Shown piece by piece: positions 20,291 to 27,056 of a stretch of DNA of 27,056 nucleotides. The notes under the pieces are model-generated. The model was given only the letters and a program-made list of their open reading frames with translations, searched no databases and was not told the origin of the DNA. The translations under genes were made by a program, and so were the position numbers. Each line of letters opens with the position of its first letter. Positions within the stretch are counted from its first letter, which is position 1. Location: assembly GCA_030690405.1 (NCBI GenBank), contig JAUYGU010000145.1:1-27056 (forward strand), read 5' to 3'. This DNA comes from Dehalococcoidia bacterium (lineage in GTDB: Bacteria; Chloroflexota; Dehalococcoidia; SM23-28-2; RBG-16-64-32).

Positions 20291-21646
20291 GTGCCTACCG
20301 ACGATGACGGCGAGCTGGTCGTAGTCAACGGGCTTACGCTGGACCCTCAGCGCTGGGAGGCCAGCGCTGGCGGACGCCAGCTTCACCTCACACGCACGGA
20401 GTTCTCGCTCCTGCTCTTCATGGCCCGCCAGCCGGGGCGGGCGTTCAGCCGCGACGAGCTGCTGGACTCCGTCTGGGGTCCGGGCTACCTGGCGGGGAGC
20501 AACGTGGTGGACCAGGCGATGACAGGACTCCGGCGCAAGCTGGCCGACGACCCCCGGCACCCCACCTTTATCGAGACGGTCACCGGCGTTGGATATCGTC
20601 TGCACCATCCACACCGCCGGGCGGCGCCGCGCCGCCGCGCGATAGCCTGGGCCGGCGCCGCCAGCCTTGGCCTGGTGCTGGCGGGCCTCGCGGTAGGCCT
20701 CGGAATCTGGTTCGCGCGGTCCGAAGGGACCGGCGAGCCGGCGGTCCAGCAGACGCTGCGGTTTCACGCCAGCTCCGCCCTGACGGACCCCGGCGAGGTC
20801 AGCGGCGCCGACTGCTCCCAGGACCTGGTCGTTAAGGACGCCAAAAGCGTATCCACGCTCAGCGGCGAGTTCATCGGTGGGATGGAGGCGCGGTCGACGA
20901 CCCGCCTGTACCAGGGGACGGACTGCCTTTCGGGAGTCTCCGAGTCCTCATTCACGGTAACCGACAAGGAAGGCAACACGCTGGACGGGATCAGCCAGGC
21001 GCTGGTGATAACCTACCGCCTTCCGGATATCCCGGATACCGCTGTCAACAACCAGATATCCGCTGTGACTATCACCGCGGGCAGCGGGAGGTACGCGGGG
21101 GTCCGCGGTGACGGCTCCTGCACCACCCTCTCCCTCTCCACGCTGGTGGGCGAAGAGCTGGATGCCTCCTCCGAGTCCGACTGCGACTGGAGGCTGGAGT
21201 TTCCCAAGGAGCCGGGGGTGGCGCCGCCACCCGGGCTAACTCTGGACCTCTCCGCCAGCCCGGCGCAGCTCACCCTGTTCGGGCACGAGATGGGCGTTCC
21301 CAGTCAGGGGCGCTTCCTGGCGATCGTGAGGAACGGCAACGATGCGCCACTGGAGGACGCGATCCTTACGCTCCCCGCGCCCCAGGCGGCAATCATTCAG
21401 GCGCACGCTTCCTGCGGCGCTGTACCCGACGAAATATGCCTTCAGGACGAGGGCGGCGCGCCGCCCAGGGGTTCGCGCTCCTGGAGGCTGGGAGACATCG
21501 CGCCCCACTCAGAGAAGCGGTTCGAGTTCACGCTGCAGCTGCTGGACGCCGGGGCGGACATCGTGCGGGTCCGGCTGGAGCTGGACGCACAGGGCCTGGC
21601 CCAGCCGTTGAGGAGCCGCGACATCCTGATACAGGTTGTGCGCTAG
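20291..21646 (+). CDS. ToxR-like membrane-anchored winged-helix regulator with AOC/dirigent-like and DUF11-like outer domains
   Basis: The N-terminal OmpR-type winged helix (residues about 12-105) shows LHLTRTEFSLLLFMARQPGRAFSRDELLDSVWG and VDQAMTGLRRKLADDP...VTGVGYRL. A basic linker and one membrane segment (119-142, AWAGAASLGLVLAGLAVGLGIWF) follow. There is no receiver domain, so it is one-component, like ToxR/CadC. The outer part begins with about 150 residues containing STLSGEFIGGMEARSTTRLY and AVTITAGSGRYAGVRGDGS. The latter resembles the signature loop of allene-oxide-cyclase/dirigent-like barrels. The final 140 residues (FLAIVRNGNDAPLEDAILTLPAP, WRLGDIAPHSEKRFEFTLQLL) look like a DUF11/CARDB Ig-like domain. 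Six outer cysteines (175, 212, 277, 298, 375, 383) may form disulfides. The start GTG 20291 follows AAAGGAGG at 13 nt; ATG 20234 is an alternative (470 residues) without a ribosome site. Regulator call secure; outer-domain calls moderate. Confidence 0.82.
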   Translation: MPTDDDGELVVVNGLTLDPQRWEASAGGRQLHLTRTEFSLLLFMARQPGRAFSRDELLDSVWGPGYLAGSNVVDQAMTGLRRKLADDPRHPTFIETVTGVGYRLHHPHRRAAPRRRAIAWAGAASLGLVLAGLAVGLGIWFARSEGTGEPAVQQTLRFHASSALTDPGEVSGADCSQDLVVKDAKSVSTLSGEFIGGMEARSTTRLYQGTDCLSGVSESSFTVTDKEGNTLDGISQALVITYRLPDIPDTAVNNQISAVTITAGSGRYAGVRGDGSCTTLSLSTLVGEELDASSESDCDWRLEFPKEPGVAPPPGLTLDLSASPAQLTLFGHEMGVPSQGRFLAIVRNGNDAPLEDAILTLPAPQAAIIQAHASCGAVPDEICLQDEGGAPPRGSRSWRLGDIAPHSEKRFEFTLQLLDAGADIVRVRLELDAQGLAQPLRSRDILIQVVR

Positions 21647-21666
21647 GGCGAGCTATTCGTAGCGCA
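21639..21666. terminator. Stem-loop covering both convergent stop codons
   Basis: TGCGCTA (21639-21645) pairs with TAGCGCA (21660-21666) across a 14-nt loop. The stem and loop include parts of both stop codons, that of the ToxR-like gene and that of the permease gene, which end 6 bp apart. No T-run. A weak bidirectional terminator is possible. Confidence 0.3.
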
Positions 21667-24655
21667 GCGCCTCAGCGATGGGAACCCCAGCGGCCAACCT
21701 GGACGGGATGATCGTCATGACCAGCGAGGCGACGAAGGCGAAGGCGGAGATCAGGGCAATCTGGTCCCAGGGGATAACGAACCCGGCATCCGACGTCGGG
21801 AAGTCGTCAGAGGTGATGAGGAAGTAGGCCAGCCAGATTGCCAGCACCACCCCCGAAGCGATGCCAAGAGCGGCGACGAACGCGGACTCCAGCACGAAGC
21901 TCAGGGCCACCGTCCCCCGCGTGTAGCCTATCGCCCGCAGCATTCCAATTTGCTGCCGCCGCTCCACCACGGAGCGGAAGGCGATCACCCCCACCGCCGC
22001 GATGCCGACGAACAGCCCCAGGCCCATGAACGCCTGCATCAAACGGAAGAAGTTCCGGAACAGCGCCTGGTCATCGTCAATGTTCTTCTTGATGGAGGAC
22101 GCCTGGGCGCCGGTCGTCACCAGGGAGGATTCGATCTCCTTGGCGACTCCGACCGCCGAACCCGGTTCCGTCAGACCCACGTAGTAGCGCGACGAGTCGG
22201 CCCGGCCGAACAGCGAAGTGAACGTCCGCTCAGGCAGGAACACCCCGGTGAAGGCAGCGCTGGAGGCGAGGCCGATTACGCCGATGATGGTGACCCGTTT
22301 GCTGCTTCCGGAGACGGGGTCTCTCACCTCAAGCGTGACCGGATCGAATACGTCTTCACCCTCCGGAATGCCATGCAGCGTGAAGCTCACACCCCCGAAG
22401 CCGAACCCCTCTCTTACCACGAAGCCATCTATCAGCGCGACGTCATCGCTTCCCCGCATCTTCTCCCAGACCGCACCATCACTCTCGAACCCCTTGGCCC
22501 GGGCCTCCAGGCCGATCTCGCCGCCGTCCACAAACCCGGGATCGACACCGTACACGAAGTACTCGTCGAAGTCGCCCTCCGTGCCTTCACGGACCTCGGG
22601 GAAGTTGAAGCGGCCGGGCAGGCTGAGACGGCCGACAGCGCGGAACCGGTCGACGCCCTCGAATCCGGCGTCCGTAAGGGCACCCACGAGGTCGCCGCCG
22701 AGGGGGTTGTTCGGGTTCTCCTCCACAAGCACGTCCCAGCCGCCGCGCGCCTGATCGCTCAAGAAGATGCGATCGAAGTTCAGGTTCATCGTGGACATCA
22801 TGACGAGCGCAAAGACGATGAGCGAGATCATCGCCAGCGTCATGCCGGTGCGGAACTTGGCAGCGAGGGGATAGGCAACCGCGGTCCTCACGGCCGGCAG
22901 AATGCGGCCGAACCGGTCGCCCACGCGCCCCAGAGCAGCCAGGAAGATGTCCGCGTTGTAGACCAGCACCAACGTGGAGGCGGTGACCATGGAGATGCCG
23001 CTCAAGAAGAACATCTCGATGTCGCCCTCCAGCCGCCCGAACAGGAACTCCAGCCGGTTGCCGGCCACCAGGCCCCACAGGAGGAGGAGGAAAATGCCCA
23101 TCGCCGTAAACACCGGACGCTCCGGCAGGCCAATGAAGCGGAGGACGATCGCCACCCCCAGGATGATCATCGAGAACCCCAGGGCGAACGTGAACGCCGT
23201 GTCGCCCGCCAGCCCCGTCCAGAGCAGGAGCGCCCCCAGCACGATAATGATCAGGCCAACGGCCAGCGTCCGCCGCCCCATCCGCCCGCCGGTCGGCTCC
23301 GGTATATCGCGGATCGCCCGCACGATGTTCAGATTGGAGACGCGCCAGGAGGCGAAGGTCACGGTGAAGAACGTGAGGACTACGCCTAACGCGTAAGAGA
23401 TGACGATGCTTCGCGGCGTGACGTGCGGCTGGATGTTGAAGTTGAACTCGGAGAAGATGCGGGCCATTATTCGCGTGATCCCGAAGGAGATGAGGATCCC
23501 CAGGGCGGCGCCGACCGCCGCCGCCGCCACGTTGTAGACCATCCCCTCCGACATGAACGTCTGGATGAGGTGACTGCGCTTGGTCCCTATGGCGCGGGCC
23601 ATCCCCAGCTCCGGCTTGCGCTCGGCGGCCAGCATAACGAAGATCATGATGATCAGGAGAATGCCGGCCGCTATTGAGAACAGGCCGAAGATGAGGAAGA
23701 ACGTGGCCATGAAGTTGCCCGCCTCCTCGGCGCCCTCGATGTTATCCTGCTTTAGGGGCAGCACCTCAAGGTCGAGCCCCTCTCGCTTGAACATGGCCTC
23801 AGCGTCCGCGACCACGGCGTCGGTCAGGCCGACGCCGTCGCGCACGCCGCCGCGGTTGGAGATCGCCACGAAGTCGACCTCCCCTTCGCGCCCGAGGATC
23901 CGCTGCACCGTGGGCAGTGCGGTCACGAGCCCGTCAAACTCCTCGAAGCCCAGGGCGCCGCTGAGCGCACGGTCCTCCAGCACGTCCGCCACCTTGAACT
24001 CTACCGGCTTGCCCTGAACGAACACCTGAACACCGTCGCCGGGCTCTAGGTCCGTCTCATCAGCGAGTGACTCGTTCACGTACACGGAGTCTTCCGGCAG
24101 CGCGGAGATATCCACCTGCCCGCCGCTTACGCTGATGAAATCCGGGAAGCCTTCCGCCGACCCCGTGTCTACGCCGGCCAGGTGCGCCTCCGGAGAGCTC
24201 AACCCCGTATCCGGATTGACCACCGGCACAGGCTCGAAGACGACCGGCAGGACACCGTCGATGTTCGGGTCGTCCGCGAGCCGCGTCCTTAGCTGGTCCG
24301 CCATCTCCTGCGGGATGGTGGCGTCCGAGCCCACGGAGGTGCCGTCCCCGTCCTGCTGGCTGCGGAACTGGACGACTTCATCGACGTGTCCCAGCAGGGT
24401 CACCGTCTGGTTCGTGATGCTGTAGTCCACCGTGTCGCCGGTGGTGAAGGCGGCAGAGATGATCAGGGTGCTCAGCATCAGCCCCACGACGATGAGCGTC
24501 GTCTGCGCCACCCGGCGGGGGATATTGCGGAGGCCGATGAAGAACATGATCCGGTTGCGCAGCACCACGTAGCCCACGGACGCGAGGCAAGCGGCAAGCA
24601 AGCCGACGAGCACCAGCATGACGGTGTTCATCGGGATTCCGAAGAGCGCGTTCAT
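21653..24655 (-). CDS. ABC transporter permease, two FtsX-type cores
   Basis: This large (1000-residue) permease belongs to the FtsX/MacB-like type VII exporter class. Two N-terminal hydrophobic segments (about 11-32 and 52-71) precede an outer domain (72-310) and a first FtsX core (from about 314, FFLIFGLFSIAAGILLIIMIFVMLA). Several membrane segments lead to a second half starting near 589 (AVAYPLAAKFRTGMTLAMISLIVFALVMMS), a second outer domain (620-870) and a C-terminal FtsX core (from about 873). That core contains FRSVVERRQQIGMLRAIGYTRG and ends GVPIAEALRYE. The first core has the matching ERKPELGMARAIGTKRS. ATG 24655 is taken as start, five bases after the ATPase stop; longer frames upstream overlap the ATPase gene and have no ribosome site. 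It probably pairs with the ATPase to drive mechanotransmission or lipid/lipoprotein export; cargo unknown. Confidence 0.9.
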   Translation of the reverse strand: MNALFGIPMNTVMLVLVGLLAACLASVGYVVLRNRIMFFIGLRNIPRRVAQTTLIVVGLMLSTLIISAAFTTGDTVDYSITNQTVTLLGHVDEVVQFRSQQDGDGTSVGSDATIPQEMADQLRTRLADDPNIDGVLPVVFEPVPVVNPDTGLSSPEAHLAGVDTGSAEGFPDFISVSGGQVDISALPEDSVYVNESLADETDLEPGDGVQVFVQGKPVEFKVADVLEDRALSGALGFEEFDGLVTALPTVQRILGREGEVDFVAISNRGGVRDGVGLTDAVVADAEAMFKREGLDLEVLPLKQDNIEGAEEAGNFMATFFLIFGLFSIAAGILLIIMIFVMLAAERKPELGMARAIGTKRSHLIQTFMSEGMVYNVAAAAVGAALGILISFGITRIMARIFSEFNFNIQPHVTPRSIVISYALGVVLTFFTVTFASWRVSNLNIVRAIRDIPEPTGGRMGRRTLAVGLIIIVLGALLLWTGLAGDTAFTFALGFSMIILGVAIVLRFIGLPERPVFTAMGIFLLLLWGLVAGNRLEFLFGRLEGDIEMFFLSGISMVTASTLVLVYNADIFLAALGRVGDRFGRILPAVRTAVAYPLAAKFRTGMTLAMISLIVFALVMMSTMNLNFDRIFLSDQARGGWDVLVEENPNNPLGGDLVGALTDAGFEGVDRFRAVGRLSLPGRFNFPEVREGTEGDFDEYFVYGVDPGFVDGGEIGLEARAKGFESDGAVWEKMRGSDDVALIDGFVVREGFGFGGVSFTLHGIPEGEDVFDPVTLEVRDPVSGSSKRVTIIGVIGLASSAAFTGVFLPERTFTSLFGRADSSRYYVGLTEPGSAVGVAKEIESSLVTTGAQASSIKKNIDDDQALFRNFFRLMQAFMGLGLFVGIAAVGVIAFRSVVERRQQIGMLRAIGYTRGTVALSFVLESAFVAALGIASGVVLAIWLAYFLITSDDFPTSDAGFVIPWDQIALISAFAFVASLVMTIIPSRLAAGVPIAEALRYE

Positions 24656-24660
24656 GCGGT

Positions 24661-25395
24661 CTAGGAGGCGACGCCGTCCACGATCAGCCCGTCCCGCATG
24701 TGGACGATGCGGTGGCAGCGGGCGGCGACCCGCTCGTCGTGGGTGACGATGACGAACGTCTGGACGTGCCGGCGGTTGAGGTCGACGATCAGGTCCATGA
24801 TCTCGTCCGCGTTGGTGCTGTCCAAGTCGCCGGTGGGCTCGTCCGCCCAGACGATTGCGGGGTCGTTGGAGAGGGCGCGAGCGATGGTCACGCGCTGTCG
24901 CTGGCCGCCGGACAGCTCGCCCGGCTTGTGAGGGGCCCACTCCACCAGGTGGACCGTCTCCAGAGCCGCCATCGCCCTTCGCCGCGCCTCACGCGCGGGC
25001 GTGCCGGACACCAGCAGAGGCAGCTCCACGTTCTCGATGGCGGAGAGCACAGGGAGCAGGTTATAGAACTGGAAGATGAACCCCATGCGGCGGGCGCGGT
25101 ACTCCGTCTTCTCGTTGTCGGACATCCGGTTGATGTCGGCGCCGCCCACCATGATCAGGCCGGAATCGATGGTGTCCAGCCCGCTGAGGCAGTTGAGAAG
25201 GGTGGTCTTGCCGCAGCCGGAGGGGCCCATGATGGCGACCATCTCGCCGCGCTGGATCGTCAGGCTAACGCCCCGCAGGGCGTGGACCTCCACCCTCCCG
25301 GTGTCGTACGTCTTGACCACGTCGGTGGCCTGGATGATCGCGGGCGCGCCGCCTGGCGGAGCGGTCTCCTCGGCGCTCGTGCGCTCTACGGTCAT
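24661..25395 (-). CDS. ABC transporter ATP-binding protein, LolD/MacB family
   Basis: This 244-residue ATPase powers the adjacent FtsX-type permease. Walker A is GPSGCGKTT (about 57-65), with the Q-loop in [24 protein letters not shown]. The signature is LSGGQRQRV and Walker B with catalytic Glu is [14 protein letters not shown], where most relatives have LLLADEPTGNLDS; the H-loop is [10 protein letters not shown]. The N-terminal 18 residues are a short Thr/Pro/Ala-rich extension. ATG 25395 has AGGAG about nine bases upstream. The permease starts five bases after its stop. There is no MacA-like adaptor or outer-membrane partner in the window, which would fit a monoderm or atypical envelope; that is inference. 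Confidence 0.95.
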   Translation of the reverse strand: MTVERTSAEETAPPGGAPAIIQATDVVKTYDTGRVEVHALRGVSLTIQRGEMVAIMGPSGCGKTTLLNCLSGLDTIDSGLIMVGGADINRMSDNEKTEYRARRMGFIFQFYNLLPVLSAIENVELPLLVSGTPAREARRRAMAALETVHLVEWAPHKPGELSGGQRQRVTIARALSNDPAIVWADEPTGDLDSTNADEIMDLIVDLNRRHVQTFVIVTHDERVAARCHRIVHMRDGLIVDGVAS

Positions 25396-25452
25396 ACAGC
25401 TGGGCTCCTGGTTAGTTGCCGGGGCTCCGGCGAGATGGGACGAAGCGGACTG

Positions 25453-26187
25453 TTATTCGCGTCCCATTGTATCGCCCACCGGAGCGCGGGGCAAAACGCC
25501 GATGGCGCCCTCCTCCGGGGGCGCAACGTGGAGCCCGAATACGCGGCCGAACTCTTCCGCCAGCCGCGAGGCGACCTCCGGGAGAGGAACGGCAGCGCCC
25601 AGCAACCGCTCCATCGATGTGACGCCGCGGCCGGCGATCCCGCAGGGCACGATCCGGTCGAACCACCTCAGATCCACCGAAACGTTGAGCGCCAGCCCAT
25701 GGCCGGTCACCCAGCCGCCGGCCGCGCCGCCGGGGCGGCTGACCCGCACGCCGATGGCGGCGATCTTCTCGCCGCCCGCCCAGACGCCGGTCAGCCCCTC
25801 TTCCCTGCCGGCGTTGACGCCGTAGCCGGCGAGCGTGCGGATGATAGTCTCCTCCAGGCCGCGGACGTAGCGCTGGACGCCGCGCGGCTGAGCGCCGAGC
25901 CCGATGATGGGGTAGGCGACGAGCTGGCCGGGGCCGTGGAATGTTATGTCGCCGCCGCGGTCCACGGACAGCAGCGGCGCGCCCAACGCCTCCGCCGGCA
26001 CCAGCAGGCGGTCGCCACCCCTCCGGCGCCCGGTGGTGTACACCGGCGGGTGCTCCAGGAGCAGCAACGTATCGGTGATCTCCCCACGCGCGCGCCGGAC
26101 GGCCAGGTCGCGCTGGAGCGCCCAGGCCTCCTCGTAATCGACGCGGCCCAGCCAGCGGGCGATGCAGAGGCGCTCCGGCTGCGTCAT
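25453..26187 (-). CDS. lipB: Octanoyl-[ACP]:protein N-octanoyltransferase LipB
   Basis: LipB transfers the octanoyl chain from acyl carrier protein to a lysine of lipoyl domains, the first step of de novo lipoylation; LipA then adds sulfur. The 244-residue protein shows LLLLEHPPVYTTGRR, the substrate loop RGGDITFHGPGQLVAYPI, K141 in GEKIAAIGVRV, and the acyl-thioester C182 in IVPCGIAGRGVTSM, matching the Lys/Cys pair of known LipB enzymes. The N terminus MTQPERLCIARWLGRVDYEEAWALQ is the family start. ATG 26187 overlaps the TGA of the upstream E2 gene (ATGA). A longer frame from 26292 would run inside E2 and is rejected. Coupling to E2 puts the modifying enzyme with its substrate. No lipA is seen in the window. 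Confidence 0.95.
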   Translation of the reverse strand: MTQPERLCIARWLGRVDYEEAWALQRDLAVRRARGEITDTLLLLEHPPVYTTGRRRGGDRLLVPAEALGAPLLSVDRGGDITFHGPGQLVAYPIIGLGAQPRGVQRYVRGLEETIIRTLAGYGVNAGREEGLTGVWAGGEKIAAIGVRVSRPGGAAGGWVTGHGLALNVSVDLRWFDRIVPCGIAGRGVTSMERLLGAAVPLPEVASRLAEEFGRVFGLHVAPPEEGAIGVLPRAPVGDTMGRE

Positions 26188-27056
26188 TCCAGCGACGAGT
26201 CCGGGCCGTGGCCCTCCAGCCGCTGGACGATCGAGCGGAGGAACCCCGCCGCCTGGGCGCCATCGAGGATGCGGTGGTCGAACGAGAGGCACAGGTTGAC
26301 CACGGAGCGCACGGCGATGGCGTCGTCGTCCCGCACCACGGGCCGCTTCGTGATCGCCTCCAGGGCGAGGATCGCCGCCTGGCCCTGGTTGATGATCGGC
26401 ATGCTGATGATTGAGCCGAACCAGCCGGTGTTGTCGACGGTGAACGTGCCGCCCTGCACATCGTCCAGCTTGAGCTTTCCCTCGCGGGCGCGCTGCGAGA
26501 CGTCGTGGATTGCCCGTGCCAGGGCGGTGACGCCCAGCCGGTCGGCGTCGTGGACGACGGGGACGAGGAGCCCCTGCTCCGCCGCCACGGCGATGCCGAT
26601 GTGGATGCGCTTCTTGAGTACGATCCCATCCTCGGACCAGGAGGCGTTCAGCGCCGGGTTCTCGCGCAGCCCCTGCGCGGTCGCCGCCACGACGAATGGC
26701 AGGTAGGTGAGGTCGACGCCTTCGCGCTCGCGGAACGCCTCCTTCGAGGCCTCGCGCAGGCGCACCAGGCCGCTGACGTCGGCCTCCATCATCAGCCAGG
26801 CGTGGGGCGCGCTGAACTTGGAGGCCGCCATCCGCCGGGCGATGGTGCGGCGGACGGCCGTCAGCGGGACCGTCTCCTCCTCCTGCTCGATGCGTCCCGC
26901 CACCGCGGGCGCGGCCGGCGCCTTGCCCGCGGCGAAAGCGCGCACGTCGTCCTCGACGATGCGGCCGCGGGGGCCGCTGCCCCGGACCAGCGAGAGGTCG
27001 ACGCCGAACTCCTCGGCGAGCCTGCGCACGCGGGGCGTGGAGCGGCTCTCGGCGCG
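26184..27056 (-). CDS. 2-oxo acid dehydrogenase E2 (lipoyl acyltransferase), 3' part
   Basis: This is the C-terminal 290 residues of the E2 core of a pyruvate, branched-chain or 2-oxoglutarate dehydrogenase complex; the lipoyl domain lies beyond the window. The first residues, RAESRSTPRVRRLAEEFGVDLSLVRGSGPRGRIVEDDV, form the peripheral E1/E3-binding domain, then a Pro/Ala linker. The catalytic acyltransferase domain starts at VPLTAVRRTIARRMAASK and holds DNTGWFGSIISMPIINQGQAAILALEAI and the active-site SFDHRILDGAQAAGFL (His and Asp of HxxxDG). The frame is open to the window edge, so the GTG at 27029 is an internal Val codon (TPRVRRLA), not the start. The stop overlaps lipB by ATGA. Which substrate the complex uses cannot be told without E1. 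Confidence 0.93.
   Translation of the reverse strand, partial: RAESRSTPRVRRLAEEFGVDLSLVRGSGPRGRIVEDDVRAFAAGKAPAAPAVAGRIEQEEETVPLTAVRRTIARRMAASKFSAPHAWLMMEADVSGLVRLREASKEAFREREGVDLTYLPFVVAATAQGLRENPALNASWSEDGIVLKKRIHIGIAVAAEQGLLVPVVHDADRLGVTALARAIHDVSQRAREGKLKLDDVQGGTFTVDNTGWFGSIISMPIINQGQAAILALEAITKRPVVRDDDAIAVRSVVNLCLSFDHRILDGAQAAGFLRSIVQRLEGHGPDSSLE

Noticed and set aside
21950..23389. 479-codon open frame opposite the ABC permease
   Set aside because: Low-complexity Glu/His/Arg/Gln-rich shadow of a well-supported gene.
24656..24940. N-terminal extension of the permease to 1095 residues
   Set aside because: The added residues are an out-of-frame reading of the ATPase gene; ATG 24655 directly after the ATPase stop fits an operon and the first membrane segment.
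24700..26706. 668-codon open frame spanning ATPase, lipB and E2 on the other strand
   Set aside because: It crosses three certain minus-strand genes and shows no family motif.
27027..27029. GTG as start of the E2 gene
   Set aside because: The frame is open to the window edge and the residues before it continue the peripheral binding domain (STPRVRRLAEE).
1..27056. CRISPR array, prophage or toxin-antitoxin system
   Set aside because: No regularly spaced repeats with spacers, no cas, integrase or transposase genes and no toxin-antitoxin pair were seen on either strand. The repeats present are dispersed palindromes.

Overview
The window is compact, GC-rich bacterial chromosome coding on both strands. 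It holds about 24 protein genes and one tRNA, with no phage, plasmid or CRISPR signature. Gene content (housekeeping sigma factor, MazG, Maf, PcrA, an RlmD-like methyltransferase, RtcB with archease, alanine dehydrogenase, LipB with a 2-oxo acid dehydrogenase E2, FtsX-type exporter), high GC and many short dispersed palindromes suggest a free-living Chloroflexota-like bacterium, perhaps Dehalococcoidia. That placement is inference and was not checked against a database.

Layout. 1-1510: the 3' end of a primary sigma factor carrying an in-frame TAG, a GNAT acetyltransferase, an FmdB zinc ribbon protein and a cluster of palindromic repeats. 1511-3911: a Lit-like membrane protein (DUF1461 family) divergent from mazG, then a thioredoxin-fold protein. 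3912-6989: two hairpins, a small inverted-repeat element, the archease-rtcB RNA-ligase operon and a convergent MscS channel. 7092-9932: a PcrA/UvrD helicase whose coding sequence has absorbed two repeat elements and whose 3' end is partly duplicated, then a small membrane protein. 9976-12718: an RlmD-like / Maf / double-GNAT run on the minus strand. 12858-16861: a membrane-anchored double zinc ribbon protein, a P-loop plus DRTGG protein, and an alanine dehydrogenase translationally coupled to an NnrS-like membrane protein. 16972-18285: tRNA-Phe and a CaiB-type CoA-transferase.

18286-25395 is the least ordinary part. A 123-bp inverted-repeat element is followed by a PAS-PAS-PAS-LuxR regulator. 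Divergent from it is a ToxR-like membrane-anchored winged-helix regulator, whose outer part looks like an allene-oxide-cyclase/dirigent-like barrel followed by a DUF11-like domain. It converges on an FtsX-family ABC exporter (permease and ATPase). 25453-27056 holds lipB and the 3' part of a lipoate-dependent E2 gene overlapping by ATGA, a direct link between the lipoylating enzyme and its likely substrate.

Two themes recur. First, several genes (fmdB, pcrA, the rlmD-like gene, the DRTGG gene) have a -10-like box only 6-12 nt before the start codon and little or no Shine-Dalgarno sequence, suggesting leaderless or near-leaderless mRNAs. Second, short palindromic repeats with a constant CTACG tail and varied stems occur between genes, inside pcrA, and in one case with another repeat inserted in the middle.
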